A stretch of 64,000 nt of DNA, taken from positions 1-64,000 of the forward strand of contig NTLA01000010.1 of the NCBI GenBank assembly GCA_002457435.1. The letters run 5' to 3'. The notes under the pieces were generated by a model. That model ran no database searches, had not been told where the DNA came from, and saw only the letters and a program-made list of their open reading frames with translations. The stretch comes from Acidimicrobiales bacterium MED-G01. Its GTDB lineage: Bacteria > Actinomycetota > Acidimicrobiia > Acidimicrobiales > Poriferisodalaceae. A program made the translations under genes and the position numbers. Below, piece by piece: positions 34,564 through 44,647 of this stretch. How positions within the stretch are numbered: the stretch's first letter is position 1; each line of letters starts with the position of its first letter.

Positions 34564-37152
34564 TCAACCTCCCTCTATACCAGCGGCCCGTCGGGCACTG
34601 TTTAGTGCCTCTTCAATCCCATCGACGTTTTTCCCGCCGGCGACGATCAGTGGTGGGTTGCCCTTGCGACCAAAACCCCCCTGGATCAAGTTTGCTGCTT
34701 CGTCGATAAGTGATGCTGCTTCAAATTTTCCGTCCGGAATGACTGCGGATACCAACGCGACCCCGCCACTATCCGGAGCGCCGGCCAAGACCACGGCTTG
34801 AATATCCGAACGATCTCTTATAGCGGCAGCTAGGTCACGTAATTCGTCGCGTTCCATTCCGTCTAATCGTTCGATAACGATTCCGTCTCTAGCGCTATCG
34901 GCAAGTTCATTTGCTCGAACTCCTGCTGTGACTTGCTGCAGCGTCTTAACCTGACTGCGCAGGTCTTTGATCTCTCCTAAGCGGCGTTGCAGAGCATCTA
35001 GAACCTCATCTGCTGATGCGTTAAGCAACTCTCCTACTTGGGTCAATAGTTGTTCACTATTTTGAAGCCGTTCGACGGTAGCAAGTCCGGTGACCGCTTC
35101 GACACGGCGAATATTGGAACCAATACTGCTTTCTGAGATGATCCTGAGGTGCCCTATATCTCCTAGAGCATTTACGTGCGTCCCTCCGCACAATTCGAGT
35201 GAGTGCTGGCCGGCCTCCAAGACTCTTACTATGTCGCCGTATTTGTCGCCAAAAAACGCTACAGCCCCTACTTCTTGGGCGTTTTCCATCGTTGTTTCAT
35301 AGTGGCGACAGCTTCCGTTGGTAAGTAACTCGGCATTGACTAGGTCCTCGATCTCTGCTTGTTGCTCAGCTGTGACCGCTTCGAAGTGGTTGAAGTCAAA
35401 GCGCAACCGATCGGGAGCGACTAGCGAACCGGCTTGTTTGACGTGGTCTCCGAGAACTTCGCGTAAGGCCCAATGCAGAATGTGAGTAGCTGTGTGGTTT
35501 CTGCGAATTGCTGAACGCCGTTCATCATCGATCTCTGCGATGACACTGGAAGAAGCGCTGATTGTTCCGTCAACGATGCGGCCTATGTGCCGGTGCAGGC
35601 CGGGCAAGGCGAAGGTGCAGTCATCGACTTCTACAACACCATCCTCGCTTCTTATCGTGCCGACGTCGCCAATTTGACCACCACTCTCGGCATAGAACGG
35701 TGTCTTATCAAGAAACACTTCTACTCGAGACTCTTCCAGCTCAACCACAGCGAGGACCTGAGCGTCATCGACGCGGCTGGACTCACGGACAAACTCTGTG
35801 ATCTCGAACTGGTCCAGAATGTCTCGGTATACCTCGTTTGCTATGACGGGCCCATCATCTCGAGCGGATCTAGCTCGTTCGCGCTGCTCGTTCATCGATA
35901 CGTCGAAACCTTCTTTGTCTAAAGTGAGGTTCCGTTCACTAAGAATTTCTTCTGTGACCTCTACAGGAAAGCCAAACGTATCGTGGAGCTGAAACGCAAC
36001 ATTCCCGGGGAGTGATTCTCCGTCAGCGAGAGAAATCACAGCCTCCTCTAGTATCTGCGAGCCGGTTGCTAATGTTCGCCGAAATTGTTGTTCTTCTCGG
36101 CCAACGACATCTTTTATCATTTCGAGGTTCTCGCGTAATTCCGAATAGTGATCACCCATTACCTCGGCTACAACTTCAACTAGCGAAGGCATTACGACAT
36201 CTTCGACCCCTAAAGTCCAGGCATGCCTAACGGCTCGTCGGATAATGCGACGGAGCACATAGCCGCGATCTTCGTTAGAGGGGAAAACACCATCGCTTAT
36301 TAACAGCGCCGTGGACCGCGCATGATCTGCGAAGATACGCATCGATATGTCGGTGGATGCATCCTGCCCATACTTAATTCCTGTAATTCGCTCAGCTTCT
36401 GAGAGCAAGGGTGTGAACAGGTCGATATCCCAAACAGATGGGACTCCTTGGAGCACAGCTAGTAGCCGCTCCATACCGGCGCCAGTGTCAATGCCCGTCT
36501 GCGGCAAGGGCGCTAAGTCGCCTGACCCATCATTGGAAAATTGCATGAATACTAAGTTCCACACTTCGATGAATCGATCTTCCCCACCTTCTGCGGGTCC
36601 GCCATCATCGCCATATTCCGGGCCCAGGTCATAAAAAATTTCGCTACAGGGGCCGCATGGCCCGGTATCGCCAGCCGCCCACCAGTTGTCTTTATCTAAT
36701 CGCTGTATCCGTTCGGCTGGTAGGCCAACCGATGAGGTCCAAATTTCCTCAGCCTCGTCATCGCTTACATGAACAGTGACCCAAAGGCGATCTCTCTCTA
36801 GCTTCAGAACTTCGGTTACGAACTCCCAGGCCCAAGGAATAGCTTCAGCTTTGAAGTAATCACCGAAACTAAAGTTGCCCATCATCTCGAAAAAGGTGAA
36901 ATGGCGGTTTGTTCTACCTATGTCATCAAGGTCGTTGTGTTTACCCCCGGCACGAACACACTTTTGAATGGTGCAGAGTCGCGACGCCGGAGGTTGCTCC
37001 TCCCCCAAGAAGTACGGCATAAAGGGGACCATGCCAGCCACAGTGAACAACAACGAGGGTTCATGAGGTATCAGACTCGCTGAACTGCGGACCTGATGGT
37101 CGCGCTCGGCCCAGAACGTTGAGAAGGCTTCTCGCAATTCACCTGCTTGCAT
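34564..37152 (-). CDS. alaS: Alanyl-tRNA synthetase
   Basis: 862 aa, full length. Class II catalytic core with GGKHNDLDDIGRTNRHFTFFE and MGNFSFGDYFK, then the editing domain with zinc motifs HTATH and CGGTHV, and a C-terminal oligomerisation and tRNA-binding domain ending in the glycine-rich GGFGRKGNPP region. It charges tRNA-Ala and clears Ser and Gly mischarging. It is preceded by two small membrane genes and rarA, as in other Actinobacteria. Confidence 0.97.
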   Translation of the reverse strand: MQAGELREAFSTFWAERDHQVRSSASLIPHEPSLLFTVAGMVPFMPYFLGEEQPPASRLCTIQKCVRAGGKHNDLDDIGRTNRHFTFFEMMGNFSFGDYFKAEAIPWAWEFVTEVLKLERDRLWVTVHVSDDEAEEIWTSSVGLPAERIQRLDKDNWWAAGDTGPCGPCSEIFYDLGPEYGDDGGPAEGGEDRFIEVWNLVFMQFSNDGSGDLAPLPQTGIDTGAGMERLLAVLQGVPSVWDIDLFTPLLSEAERITGIKYGQDASTDISMRIFADHARSTALLISDGVFPSNEDRGYVLRRIIRRAVRHAWTLGVEDVVMPSLVEVVAEVMGDHYSELRENLEMIKDVVGREEQQFRRTLATGSQILEEAVISLADGESLPGNVAFQLHDTFGFPVEVTEEILSERNLTLDKEGFDVSMNEQRERARSARDDGPVIANEVYRDILDQFEITEFVRESSRVDDAQVLAVVELEESRVEVFLDKTPFYAESGGQIGDVGTIRSEDGVVEVDDCTFALPGLHRHIGRIVDGTISASSSVIAEIDDERRSAIRRNHTATHILHWALREVLGDHVKQAGSLVAPDRLRFDFNHFEAVTAEQQAEIEDLVNAELLTNGSCRHYETTMENAQEVGAVAFFGDKYGDIVRVLEAGQHSLELCGGTHVNALGDIGHLRIISESSIGSNIRRVEAVTGLATVERLQNSEQLLTQVGELLNASADEVLDALQRRLGEIKDLRSQVKTLQQVTAGVRANELADSARDGIVIERLDGMERDELRDLAAAIRDRSDIQAVVLAGAPDSGGVALVSAVIPDGKFEAASLIDEAANLIQGGFGRKGNPPLIVAGGKNVDGIEEALNSARRAAGIEGG

Positions 37153-37197
37153 GCCTCAAGATGGTAGCGAGGTGTTGCTACTGGCACTCGGTCCTAA

Positions 37198-37485
37198 TCA
37201 ATAACGGTCAGAAACCTTTATTTGTTCACCGCGGAGTTTCGTTTCGGTATCACGCATCTCTCGCTGCCCATCAGCCCACGCCTCACGCAAATCTCGACTA
37301 ACTCGTCGAGCAGCTCCTGCCACAGTTGCGGTTCCTCGCACGGGGGCATAGCGGGCTGCTAAATGGCGAAACTGTCGCCGAATCCACAGAGAGCCTCCGG
37401 CGCCAAACACTCCGCCCAGCAGCAGCCATCTAAGTCGTTTAAACACGCCTACAGCCTGCCATGAACTCCACTCCAACGCTTTCAT
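37198..37485 (-). CDS. Small single-helix membrane protein in the rarA-alaS interval
   Basis: 95 aa. A basic N-terminus is followed by one hydrophobic helix (residues 19-36, WLLLGGVFGAGGSLWIRR), then a charged, probably helical tail (AARRVSRDLREAWADGQREM). No catalytic motif is visible. Position and layout match the small DUF6167-like proteins found at this spot in other Actinobacteria. No ribosome-binding site is clear before the ATG. Function unknown. Confidence 0.7.
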   Translation of the reverse strand: MKALEWSSWQAVGVFKRLRWLLLGGVFGAGGSLWIRRQFRHLAARYAPVRGTATVAGAARRVSRDLREAWADGQREMRDTETKLRGEQIKVSDRY

Positions 37486-37499
37486 CTTTGTCGAGTACT

Positions 37500-37853
37500 T
37501 CAGCCATCGTTCATACGATTAATCGCAGACCTTAATCCCGCCGAAATCGCTTTAAGTTTTATTAAGGGAGCAGCAGTCACACGAGCAGATTTTCGACCTA
37601 CTGATCGAAGATTTTGAGATATCTCCTCAGCTGCACCAATGACTCCCTGCAATCTCTCTAACTCAACATCGGCATGGTCGACGGTTTCTTTTAGACCGTC
37701 TACAGCGGGCAGAGCGTGATCGGCAAGTCGATCTGCTGCTGAGCGCAAGTCACGCAACACAGAAATTAGTCGTGTTAGCAGCAGTAAGAGGACCGCCATC
37801 GTGACTATCACACAGACTGTGACTACTACGGCGACTAGATCCCAGACAGTCAT
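37500..37853 (-). CDS. DUF948-like membrane protein
   Basis: 117 aa. One N-terminal membrane helix (residues 6-30, VAVVVTVCVIVTMAVLLLLL) leads into an amphipathic coiled-coil-like region with LRDLRSAADRLADHALPAVDG and VDHADVELERLQGVIGAAEE. This is the layout of DUF948 proteins encoded between rarA and alaS in Actinobacteria. It overlaps rarA by 4 bases and precedes another small membrane gene by 14 bp, so the two may work together. Function unknown. Confidence 0.75.
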   Translation of the reverse strand: MTVWDLVAVVVTVCVIVTMAVLLLLLTRLISVLRDLRSAADRLADHALPAVDGLKETVDHADVELERLQGVIGAAEEISQNLRSVGRKSARVTAAPLIKLKAISAGLRSAINRMNDG

Positions 37854-39193
37854 TTGTTGTCGCCTTGATCGTCTGAACCGCTATCGCCAGTATTTTCTGT
37901 CGAGCTGTTCACCACTCTCCACCTGTGTTGCAGCGCGGAAAGTTCAGCCTCATGCCCATGTCGAGTTGGTGAGTAATAACGTTCGTGTGTGATCTCATCT
38001 GGAAGGTACTGCTGGTCAACCCATCCTTCTTCATTTCCGTGTGGATAGACGTAACCGGCTCCATGACCTAAATCTTGCGCGCCGCTGTAGTGACCATCAC
38101 GCAAATGAACTGGTACTCGTCGACCCACTCCCTTTTTGACATCACTTCTTGCTTGTGTGATAGCTACCAACGCCGAGTTCGACTTAGGGGCAGTCGCTAG
38201 ATGAATGACTGCTTGAGCTAAGTTCAATTGAGCCTCTGGCAGTCCTACGAATTCAACTGCTCTTGCGGCTGCGTCTGCAACGAGTAACGACATTGGGTCA
38301 GCCATACCAATGTCCTCAGACGCGAGAATCACCAGTCTTCTCGCTATAAAACGGGCGTCTTCACCAGCCTCGAGCATTCGAGCTAGCCAGTAGAGTCCCG
38401 CATCAACGTCTGAGCCTCGAATACTTTTAATGAACGCAGAAATGACGTCATAGTGTTCGTCTTCTCCGTAACGGTGGGCTCTGGCGTCAAGCGCGTGTTC
38501 TGCATGCTGTAGTTCAACATTGGCACCTTTGCCTCCGGCAAGAACGACCGCTACTTCCAAGGCAGTTAAGGCTCGTCTCGCATCTCCATCTGCGCGTTGA
38601 GCGAGATGTTCAGTCGCTTCTGATGTAATGGCAGCCTCTTCGTGTGTTGCCCCTCGGAGCAGAAGTTCCTTAATCGCTGCGTCCGTTAATTCGTTTAGTC
38701 GAAATAAGTTCGATCTCGAGAGAAGTGGTGCGTTCACTTCGAAGTATGGGTTCTCTGTGGTTGCACCTATGAGAATTAGCAACCCATCTTCTACTGAAGG
38801 CAGCAGGGCGTCTTGCTGTGCTTTGTTAAACCGGTGGACTTCATCAAGGAACAGAATCGTACCTATGCTCCGTTCACCTAGACGCCGTTGTGCTTCTTGG
38901 ATTACGAAACGCACGTCTTTTACCGAAGCAGATACCGCTGACAGCGTTATGAATTCTTTATCGGTGTGGTTGGCAATCAAGCGAGCCAAGGTGGTTTTCC
39001 CGCACCCAGGGGGACCCCACAAAATGATTGAGGTCAGTCGATCCGCCTCGATAAGTGTTCTCAGCGGCGCCTCAGCTCCTAAGAGCTCTTCGTGGCCTAC
39101 CAGATCGTCTAACCGGCGGGGACGGAGTCGTGCGGCAAGTGGAGCCCGACGTTTCATCACTTCTTCGGCTGCTGACTCAAATAGGTCGCTCAC
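37850..39193 (-). CDS. rarA: Replication-associated recombination protein RarA (AAA+ ATPase)
   Basis: 447 aa. Walker A is WGPPGCGKTTLARLIA, Walker B LFLDEVHRFNKAQQDALL, and sensor 1 IGATTENP. The C-terminal clamp-loader-like tetramerisation domain includes the VIHLATAPKSNS stretch. RarA (MgsA) acts at stalled replication forks. Its ATG is 36 bp after the aspS stop. The last ~25 residues are acidic and variable. Confidence 0.95.
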   Translation of the reverse strand: MSDLFESAAEEVMKRRAPLAARLRPRRLDDLVGHEELLGAEAPLRTLIEADRLTSIILWGPPGCGKTTLARLIANHTDKEFITLSAVSASVKDVRFVIQEAQRRLGERSIGTILFLDEVHRFNKAQQDALLPSVEDGLLILIGATTENPYFEVNAPLLSRSNLFRLNELTDAAIKELLLRGATHEEAAITSEATEHLAQRADGDARRALTALEVAVVLAGGKGANVELQHAEHALDARAHRYGEDEHYDVISAFIKSIRGSDVDAGLYWLARMLEAGEDARFIARRLVILASEDIGMADPMSLLVADAAARAVEFVGLPEAQLNLAQAVIHLATAPKSNSALVAITQARSDVKKGVGRRVPVHLRDGHYSGAQDLGHGAGYVYPHGNEEGWVDQQYLPDEITHERYYSPTRHGHEAELSALQHRWRVVNSSTENTGDSGSDDQGDNK

Positions 39194-39229
39194 AGTAACG
39201 AACCTAGTTGCCCACAGAAGACATTTTGG

Positions 39230-40969
39230 TCAGGTAGCGGGGGGCAGCACCCTAAGTCCAAGTTCATCGAGTTGGGTCTGGTCGATGGGTGTTGGGGCTT
39301 CGGTAAGAGGGTCAGTGCCCGATTGACTCTTCGGGAACGCTATGACTTCGCGAATATTTTCTTCTCCAACCAGTAGTGCCACTAGTCGATCAATCCCGAA
39401 CGCGAAACCAGCGTGCGGTGGCGCCCCGTAGCGGAAAGCATCCATCAAGAACCCGAACTTTTGTTGTGATTCTTCTTCGCTGATTCCCAAAAGATCGAAA
39501 ATCTGTTGCTGGATCTCCCTCCGGTGGATACGTACGCTCCCGGACCCCAATTCCCATCCGTTCAAAACTAAATCGTACGCCTGAGACCTCACTCGTAGCA
39601 GGTCACTAGGTTCTGTGCTGTCTGAGAGAAGTTCTAGGTCGTCTTCATGGGGCATGGTGAATGGGTGGTGCGCCGGTACCGGGTTTCCTTCGCCATCAAT
39701 ATCTTCGAACAGTGGGAAGTCGACTACCCAAAGAAAGTGGAATCCTCCTTCGTTTACTGGAGGCTTTCCTAGTTCGAGTCGTAGAAGCCCTAAAACGTGA
39801 ACTGTTCGACGCCAGTCGTCAGCTATGAGATAACAAATGTCGCCTGCCGTCGCTTCCATAGCTACCAATAAATTCGAGATCTCTTCGTCGCTCATGAACT
39901 TGGCCACCGGAGAGTTCACTTCTCCTGATTCCCCAACTTTCAACCAGACCAAGCCTTTAGCGCCCCAACTTTTTGCCTTATCGGTTAGTTGGTCGAGTTG
40001 ATTACGGCCAATTTCACTGCCACCTTCGACTTTGATTCCCTTAATGCACGATGCTTTGAACGCGTTGAAGTCAGTGTTGGTAAAAACATTCGTCAGCTCG
40101 ACTAGCTCATAGCCAAATCGAGTGTCTGGTTTGTCTGAACCATACCTATTCATGGCTTCGAGCCAGGACATCTCGGGTATCGACCCGGGTCGTTCTCCTG
40201 TTACGGATTCTGCCGCCTCGCTGACAGCTTCTGAGACGACCGCTCTGACGTCTTGGCCGTCAACGAAACTCATTTCCATATCTAATTGCGTAAATTCAAA
40301 TTGTCTATCTGCCCGAAGGTCTTCATCTCTCATGCACCGCGCTATCTGGTAGTAGCGGTCTATGCCTCCAACCATGCACAGCTGCTTGAACAGCTGAGGA
40401 CTCTGTGGGAGTGCGTAAAAGTTGCCAGGACTTAACCGACTTGGGACAACGAAATCTCTGGCGCCTTCAGGGGTCGAGGCTATGAGCATCGGTGTTTCGA
40501 CTTCAACGAACTCCTGGGTGTCCATGGAACGACGAATAGCGGAGTTAATCAAGGCTCGGCTTCGAAGATTTCGCTGCATCCTTCCAGTACGCAGATCTAG
40601 GTAGCGGTGGCGGATTCGGATGGTTTCATCAACCTCAACCCGTCCACTTATCTGGAATGGGGGTGGCTCCGCCTCCGAGAGAACCTCAACTGTTGCTTCG
40701 CCGATCTCTACGGATCCGGTTGGCAATTCTTCGTTCACGGTTTCCGGTGGCCGCTCTCTCACAGTCCCGGTTATCGCCAACACGTACTCACTACGAATGT
40801 CGTGAGCATGGTCGACGACACATTGGATTATGCCGGTGCGGTCACGGAGGTCCACAAATGCTAGGAACTCACCGTGTTCTCGACGTTTGGATACCCAGCC
40901 GCAAACGGTGACAGTTTTTCCTATGTCGTCGACGGAAAGGCGTCCGCAGTAGTCAGTTCTTATTGTCAT
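39230..40969 (-). CDS. aspS: Aspartyl-tRNA synthetase
   Basis: 579 aa, bacterial type with the GAD insertion. The N-terminal OB-fold anticodon domain (about 1-110) has GWVSKRREHGEFLAFVDLRDRTG. Class II motifs include FVEVETPMLIASTPEGARDF, RCMRDEDLRADRQFEFTQLD and the terminal GFAFGIDRLVALL. Whether it also charges tRNA-Asn cannot be decided by eye. A 30 bp gap follows the hisS stop, so aspS is probably in the same unit as hisS. Confidence 0.96.
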   Translation of the reverse strand: MTIRTDYCGRLSVDDIGKTVTVCGWVSKRREHGEFLAFVDLRDRTGIIQCVVDHAHDIRSEYVLAITGTVRERPPETVNEELPTGSVEIGEATVEVLSEAEPPPFQISGRVEVDETIRIRHRYLDLRTGRMQRNLRSRALINSAIRRSMDTQEFVEVETPMLIASTPEGARDFVVPSRLSPGNFYALPQSPQLFKQLCMVGGIDRYYQIARCMRDEDLRADRQFEFTQLDMEMSFVDGQDVRAVVSEAVSEAAESVTGERPGSIPEMSWLEAMNRYGSDKPDTRFGYELVELTNVFTNTDFNAFKASCIKGIKVEGGSEIGRNQLDQLTDKAKSWGAKGLVWLKVGESGEVNSPVAKFMSDEEISNLLVAMEATAGDICYLIADDWRRTVHVLGLLRLELGKPPVNEGGFHFLWVVDFPLFEDIDGEGNPVPAHHPFTMPHEDDLELLSDSTEPSDLLRVRSQAYDLVLNGWELGSGSVRIHRREIQQQIFDLLGISEEESQQKFGFLMDAFRYGAPPHAGFAFGIDRLVALLVGEENIREVIAFPKSQSGTDPLTEAPTPIDQTQLDELGLRVLPPAT

Positions 40970-40999
40970 GATCTTTCTCCCGAGCAGTTAGCTCATTTT

Positions 41000-42277
41000 T
41001 TAAGAATCAAGCCCCAAGAGACTTCGAACCTCAGCTACAGCTTCATTGCGTGGGACAACTATTTGTTCACTTTCCTCGTCGCGCAGCATTCGTATTGCTA
41101 CCGTCTCTTCACTCACCTCTTGGTCACCGATGATTAAAGCAATTTCTGCACCGGATCGATTTGCACTGCGCATTTGGCTTCGCATTGAACGTTGATCGAA
41201 GGAGCGGTCCGCAACGACTCCAATATTGCGTAGCTCATGGGTTAGGTCACGAGCTGGGGATCCGTCTGTAACGTCGACCACCCATACTTGGACCCTCGAA
41301 GAGGGTACTGGGAACGATTCTTCAGCATCGCAAGCCATAAGTAATCGTTCGATGCCCATCCCAAACCCAATGCCAGGTGTCGGTGGACCGCCTAGTTCTT
41401 CAATCAACCCGTTGTATCTACCACCGCCGCACACGGCGTTTTGGGCATTTTCAAGAGCCAAGCTTTGAAATTCAAATGTCGTGTGGGTGTAATAGTCCAG
41501 ACCGCGAACCAGTCTCGGCTCGACTGAAAATGGAATATTGAGAGCTGTGAGTCCATCCTTGACTCGGTCAAAGTGTTCTTGAGCTCCTGCAGTCAGAAAG
41601 TCGTTAACCCTTGGTGCATTAGCGGTGACACTTTGGGTCGCGGGTCGTTTCGAGTCCAAAACTCTTAGCGGATGAGATCCCACTTTGATCTGGTCCTCTT
41701 CGTCTAAGTCATCTGAGTGGTCTTTGAGGAAAGTTCCTAGGGCTTCTTGGTAGTTCTTTCTCGTTTCTAGGTCGCCCATTGAGTTCACAAGCAGGTCAAC
41801 TTTTTTGAGCCCAACGTTTTGCAGGACATTCCACCCCACGGCAATCACTTCTGCATCAATGTCTGGGTCGTCGGACCCTATGCTTTCAATTCCGAATTGG
41901 TGAAACTGTCTGAATCGACCGGCCTGTGGGGCTTCGTAACGAAAATAGGGGCCTCGGTAATACACCTTCCATGGAGTGGGTGGACGGTGTTGAGCAAAGG
42001 CCCTACAAACAGCTGCTGTCCCTTCGGGCCGCAAAGCCATTGGTCGCTCGCCCCGGTCTAAGAACTCATACATTTCTTTACCGACGACGTCAGTACCTTC
42101 ACCGATTCGCGAGAAGACACCGATGTCTTCAAAAATGGGGGTGTCTATCAAAGAAAATCCTGCGCGGGACGCGACGCTTGAAAAAACTTCTATAACTGCT
42201 TCCCAACGCGCAGACTCCCCGGGCAGCAGGTCGCGCGTCCCAATTGGAGTTTGGAAGGTATTTGCCTTCTTCGACAT
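41000..42277 (-). CDS. hisS: Histidyl-tRNA synthetase
   Basis: 425 aa, class II. Signatures are TPIGTRDLLPGESARWE, RPEGTAAVCRAF, YYRGPYFRYEAPQAGRFRQF, the histidine motif LVRGLDYYTHTTFEF and GFGMGIERLL. The C-terminal ~90 residues are the anticodon-binding domain. GAGGA precedes the ATG by 7 nt. The 111 bp upstream contain a GGCAGT/ACTGCC inverted repeat (loop about 10 nt) but no convincing T-box. Confidence 0.96.
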   Translation of the reverse strand: MSKKANTFQTPIGTRDLLPGESARWEAVIEVFSSVASRAGFSLIDTPIFEDIGVFSRIGEGTDVVGKEMYEFLDRGERPMALRPEGTAAVCRAFAQHRPPTPWKVYYRGPYFRYEAPQAGRFRQFHQFGIESIGSDDPDIDAEVIAVGWNVLQNVGLKKVDLLVNSMGDLETRKNYQEALGTFLKDHSDDLDEEDQIKVGSHPLRVLDSKRPATQSVTANAPRVNDFLTAGAQEHFDRVKDGLTALNIPFSVEPRLVRGLDYYTHTTFEFQSLALENAQNAVCGGGRYNGLIEELGGPPTPGIGFGMGIERLLMACDAEESFPVPSSRVQVWVVDVTDGSPARDLTHELRNIGVVADRSFDQRSMRSQMRSANRSGAEIALIIGDQEVSEETVAIRMLRDEESEQIVVPRNEAVAEVRSLLGLDS

Positions 42278-42388
42278 GGAAAATCCTCGGGCGTTTGGCA
42301 GTGGAGAAAGTTACTGCCCGGTGAACTCACCATCGTAGATGCTTGAACCCCAAAGTCCCCGACACTTTTCTGTCTACCATGAGCTAGT

Positions 42389-44614
42389 TCAAGACGGCGG
42401 TCTGACGCTATTGGGAACTACCCGATGTGTATCAAACACACCGTCAACCTCTCGTACAGCGCCGAGAAGTTGTTTCAACAACGTCGGGTCGCCAACCTCA
42501 ATATCGAACTGCAAAACAGATACTTGGTCATCACCCGTAAACGTGTGGGCGCTGGAGATACTGAGGTGATGATCGGATATGACAGATACAACTTCAGCGA
42601 GGAGATGATCTCGGTCGAGCGCTCGCACTTCAATGCTGGTCCGGAACTGACCAGAGAAGGAGGCCTCCCAATCAACTTCGACTTGGCGAGCGCCAGATGA
42701 TTCGACTAATTCTGAAGCATTGGAGCAGTCATCTCGGTGTACCGATATACCTCGTCCTTTAGTTACAAAACCGAGAATTTCGTCTCTCGGAACTGGGTTG
42801 CAACATCCGGCTAGGCGTACCAACGAATCATCAAACCCTTCCACATGGACTCCGCTAGTCCGGCGACGGCGGGATCCTCGGTGTTGCGCTGGTTTGGCCG
42901 GTAACCGTTGGTTGCTGTCCTCTCCGCGAAGGTTTGCTACCAGACGTTTCGCGACCGCAACTGCCTTTAGATCACCCTTTCCGACGGCCTCGTACAGAAC
43001 CGATAGGTCGCCGCGATTGAATTGTTCCGCTACATGACGTAATTCGTCGCTCTCGATGAGCAGCTGGGCTCTTAGGCCTTCCTTGCGCATGGCCTCAGTT
43101 ATTTGTTCTCTACCTAGTTCGAGCATCTCTTCTCGGTCTGACTTCGCGAACCATTGCTTGATGCCGTTTCTCGCTTTAGGTGTTGTGGCTATATCGAGCC
43201 AATCTCGAGACGGTCCGGCTCCATCAACTTTGGACGTGAATACTTCAACAGTGTCACCTGATTGCAGTTTCCGGTCTAGAGGAACGAGTCTGCCGTCTAT
43301 TTTCGCGCCGATCGTTGAGTCTCCGATATCAGTGTGGATCGCGTACGCAAAATCTATTGGTGTCGCTTGTGTTGCGAGGGTCCTAACCTCACCTTTAGGG
43401 GTGAATACGTAGACCTCGTCTTGATCTAGGTCGACTGCCAGGGTTCGCATGAATTCTTCAGGGTCATCTGTCTCGGCTTGCCAGTCGACAATTGTGTTCA
43501 GCCACGGCATATCTGCGCCAGAGCCTTCAGAAGGATCTTTGTAACGCCAATGGGCGGCCACTCCATGTTCAGCTCGCTGATGCATATCGGTAGTCCTAAT
43601 TTGGACTTCTAGGCTGACGCCTTCGGGACCCACGACTGTTGTGTGAAGCGACTGATACAGATTGAACTTCGGCATTGCTATGTAGTCTTTGAATCGTCCC
43701 GAAACTGGTCTCCAAGTACTGTGTATCGAACCTAACGCACCGTAGGCATCTCTGATTGTTGGCACGACCACCCTGATCCCCACTAGGTCGAAGATTTCGT
43801 CGAATGACCTGCCTTTCACCACCATCTTTTCGTAGACCGCCCAGTGGTGTTTTCTTCTACCTGTTACCAGCGCATCTACAGAGGTCTTGGTTAGCTGACC
43901 TCGTATGGTCTCCGAAACCCCCTCTAGATATGCCTCTTGCGCAGGAGTCCGTTCTGCGAGCAAACGATCGATTTCTGCATAACGTTTTGGGTATAGGGCT
44001 GCGAACGCTAAGTCTTCAAGTTCGTTCCTGACTTCTTGCATTCCTAGTCTGTGAGCTAGGGGGGCATACACGTCCAATGTTTCGCGCGCTATTTGTTCTT
44101 GTTTTATCGGCTGGAGAGCCCCGAGAGTTCTCATGTTATGTAGCCGGTCAGCGAGCTTGATGAGCAGAACACGCAGGTCCTGCGCCATCGCGACCAACAT
44201 TTTTCGCAAGGTGGCAGCCTGCTGAGCTTGCTTAGTTGCGAACCTGACTCGGTCGAGTTTTGTGACGCCATCGACGAGGGACTCGACGTCGTGACCGAAT
44301 TCATTTCGTATATCGATTAGTTCTACCCCGGTGTCCTCAACCGCGTCATGTAACAACGCCGCGGCTATCGACACATCATCCAAACCCATTTCCGCTACAA
44401 CCGAAGCAACCGCGACTGGGTGAAGTATGTACGCTTCCCCAGACTTTCTTCGTTGACCTTGGTGTGCTTTTTCCGCCGTTTCATAGGCCCGAACGAGTAA
44501 GTCTGGAGAGCTTCGTGGCCAACGGGCCTTGTATCGGTCGACTACTCCCTGAATTTCGGTATGGACAGGGGCAACCGATCGACGCCAAGGTAGGACTCGG
44601 GTGACGGCGGCCAT
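42389..44614 (-). CDS. rel: Bifunctional (p)ppGpp synthetase/hydrolase Rel
   Basis: 741 aa, long RSH protein. The HD hydrolase has LLHDAVEDT and LADRLHNMRTL. The synthetase has RFKDYIAMPKFNLYQSLHTT, whose RxKD motif marks bifunctional enzymes rather than monofunctional RelA. TGS follows (VYVFTPKGEV), then the conserved-cysteine segment AGCCNPVPRDEI and a C-terminal ACT domain (about 665-740). It sets (p)ppGpp levels during starvation. The neighbours apt, secF and secD are the standard actinobacterial context. Confidence 0.96.
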   Translation of the reverse strand: MAAVTRVLPWRRSVAPVHTEIQGVVDRYKARWPRSSPDLLVRAYETAEKAHQGQRRKSGEAYILHPVAVASVVAEMGLDDVSIAAALLHDAVEDTGVELIDIRNEFGHDVESLVDGVTKLDRVRFATKQAQQAATLRKMLVAMAQDLRVLLIKLADRLHNMRTLGALQPIKQEQIARETLDVYAPLAHRLGMQEVRNELEDLAFAALYPKRYAEIDRLLAERTPAQEAYLEGVSETIRGQLTKTSVDALVTGRRKHHWAVYEKMVVKGRSFDEIFDLVGIRVVVPTIRDAYGALGSIHSTWRPVSGRFKDYIAMPKFNLYQSLHTTVVGPEGVSLEVQIRTTDMHQRAEHGVAAHWRYKDPSEGSGADMPWLNTIVDWQAETDDPEEFMRTLAVDLDQDEVYVFTPKGEVRTLATQATPIDFAYAIHTDIGDSTIGAKIDGRLVPLDRKLQSGDTVEVFTSKVDGAGPSRDWLDIATTPKARNGIKQWFAKSDREEMLELGREQITEAMRKEGLRAQLLIESDELRHVAEQFNRGDLSVLYEAVGKGDLKAVAVAKRLVANLRGEDSNQRLPAKPAQHRGSRRRRTSGVHVEGFDDSLVRLAGCCNPVPRDEILGFVTKGRGISVHRDDCSNASELVESSGARQVEVDWEASFSGQFRTSIEVRALDRDHLLAEVVSVISDHHLSISSAHTFTGDDQVSVLQFDIEVGDPTLLKQLLGAVREVDGVFDTHRVVPNSVRPPS

Positions 44615-44647
44615 CAGGTAGTAGGACGGTAAGAGCTGTTCATCTAC

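Noticed and set aside
38628-39326. 232-codon plus-strand open frame opposite rarA and the aspS end
   Set aside because: Antisense to the rarA Walker motifs, no family resemblance, no ribosome-binding site.
42278-42388. Possible T-box or attenuator before hisS
   Set aside because: Only a GGCAGT/ACTGCC inverted repeat with a long loop; no T-box consensus and no terminator T-run.
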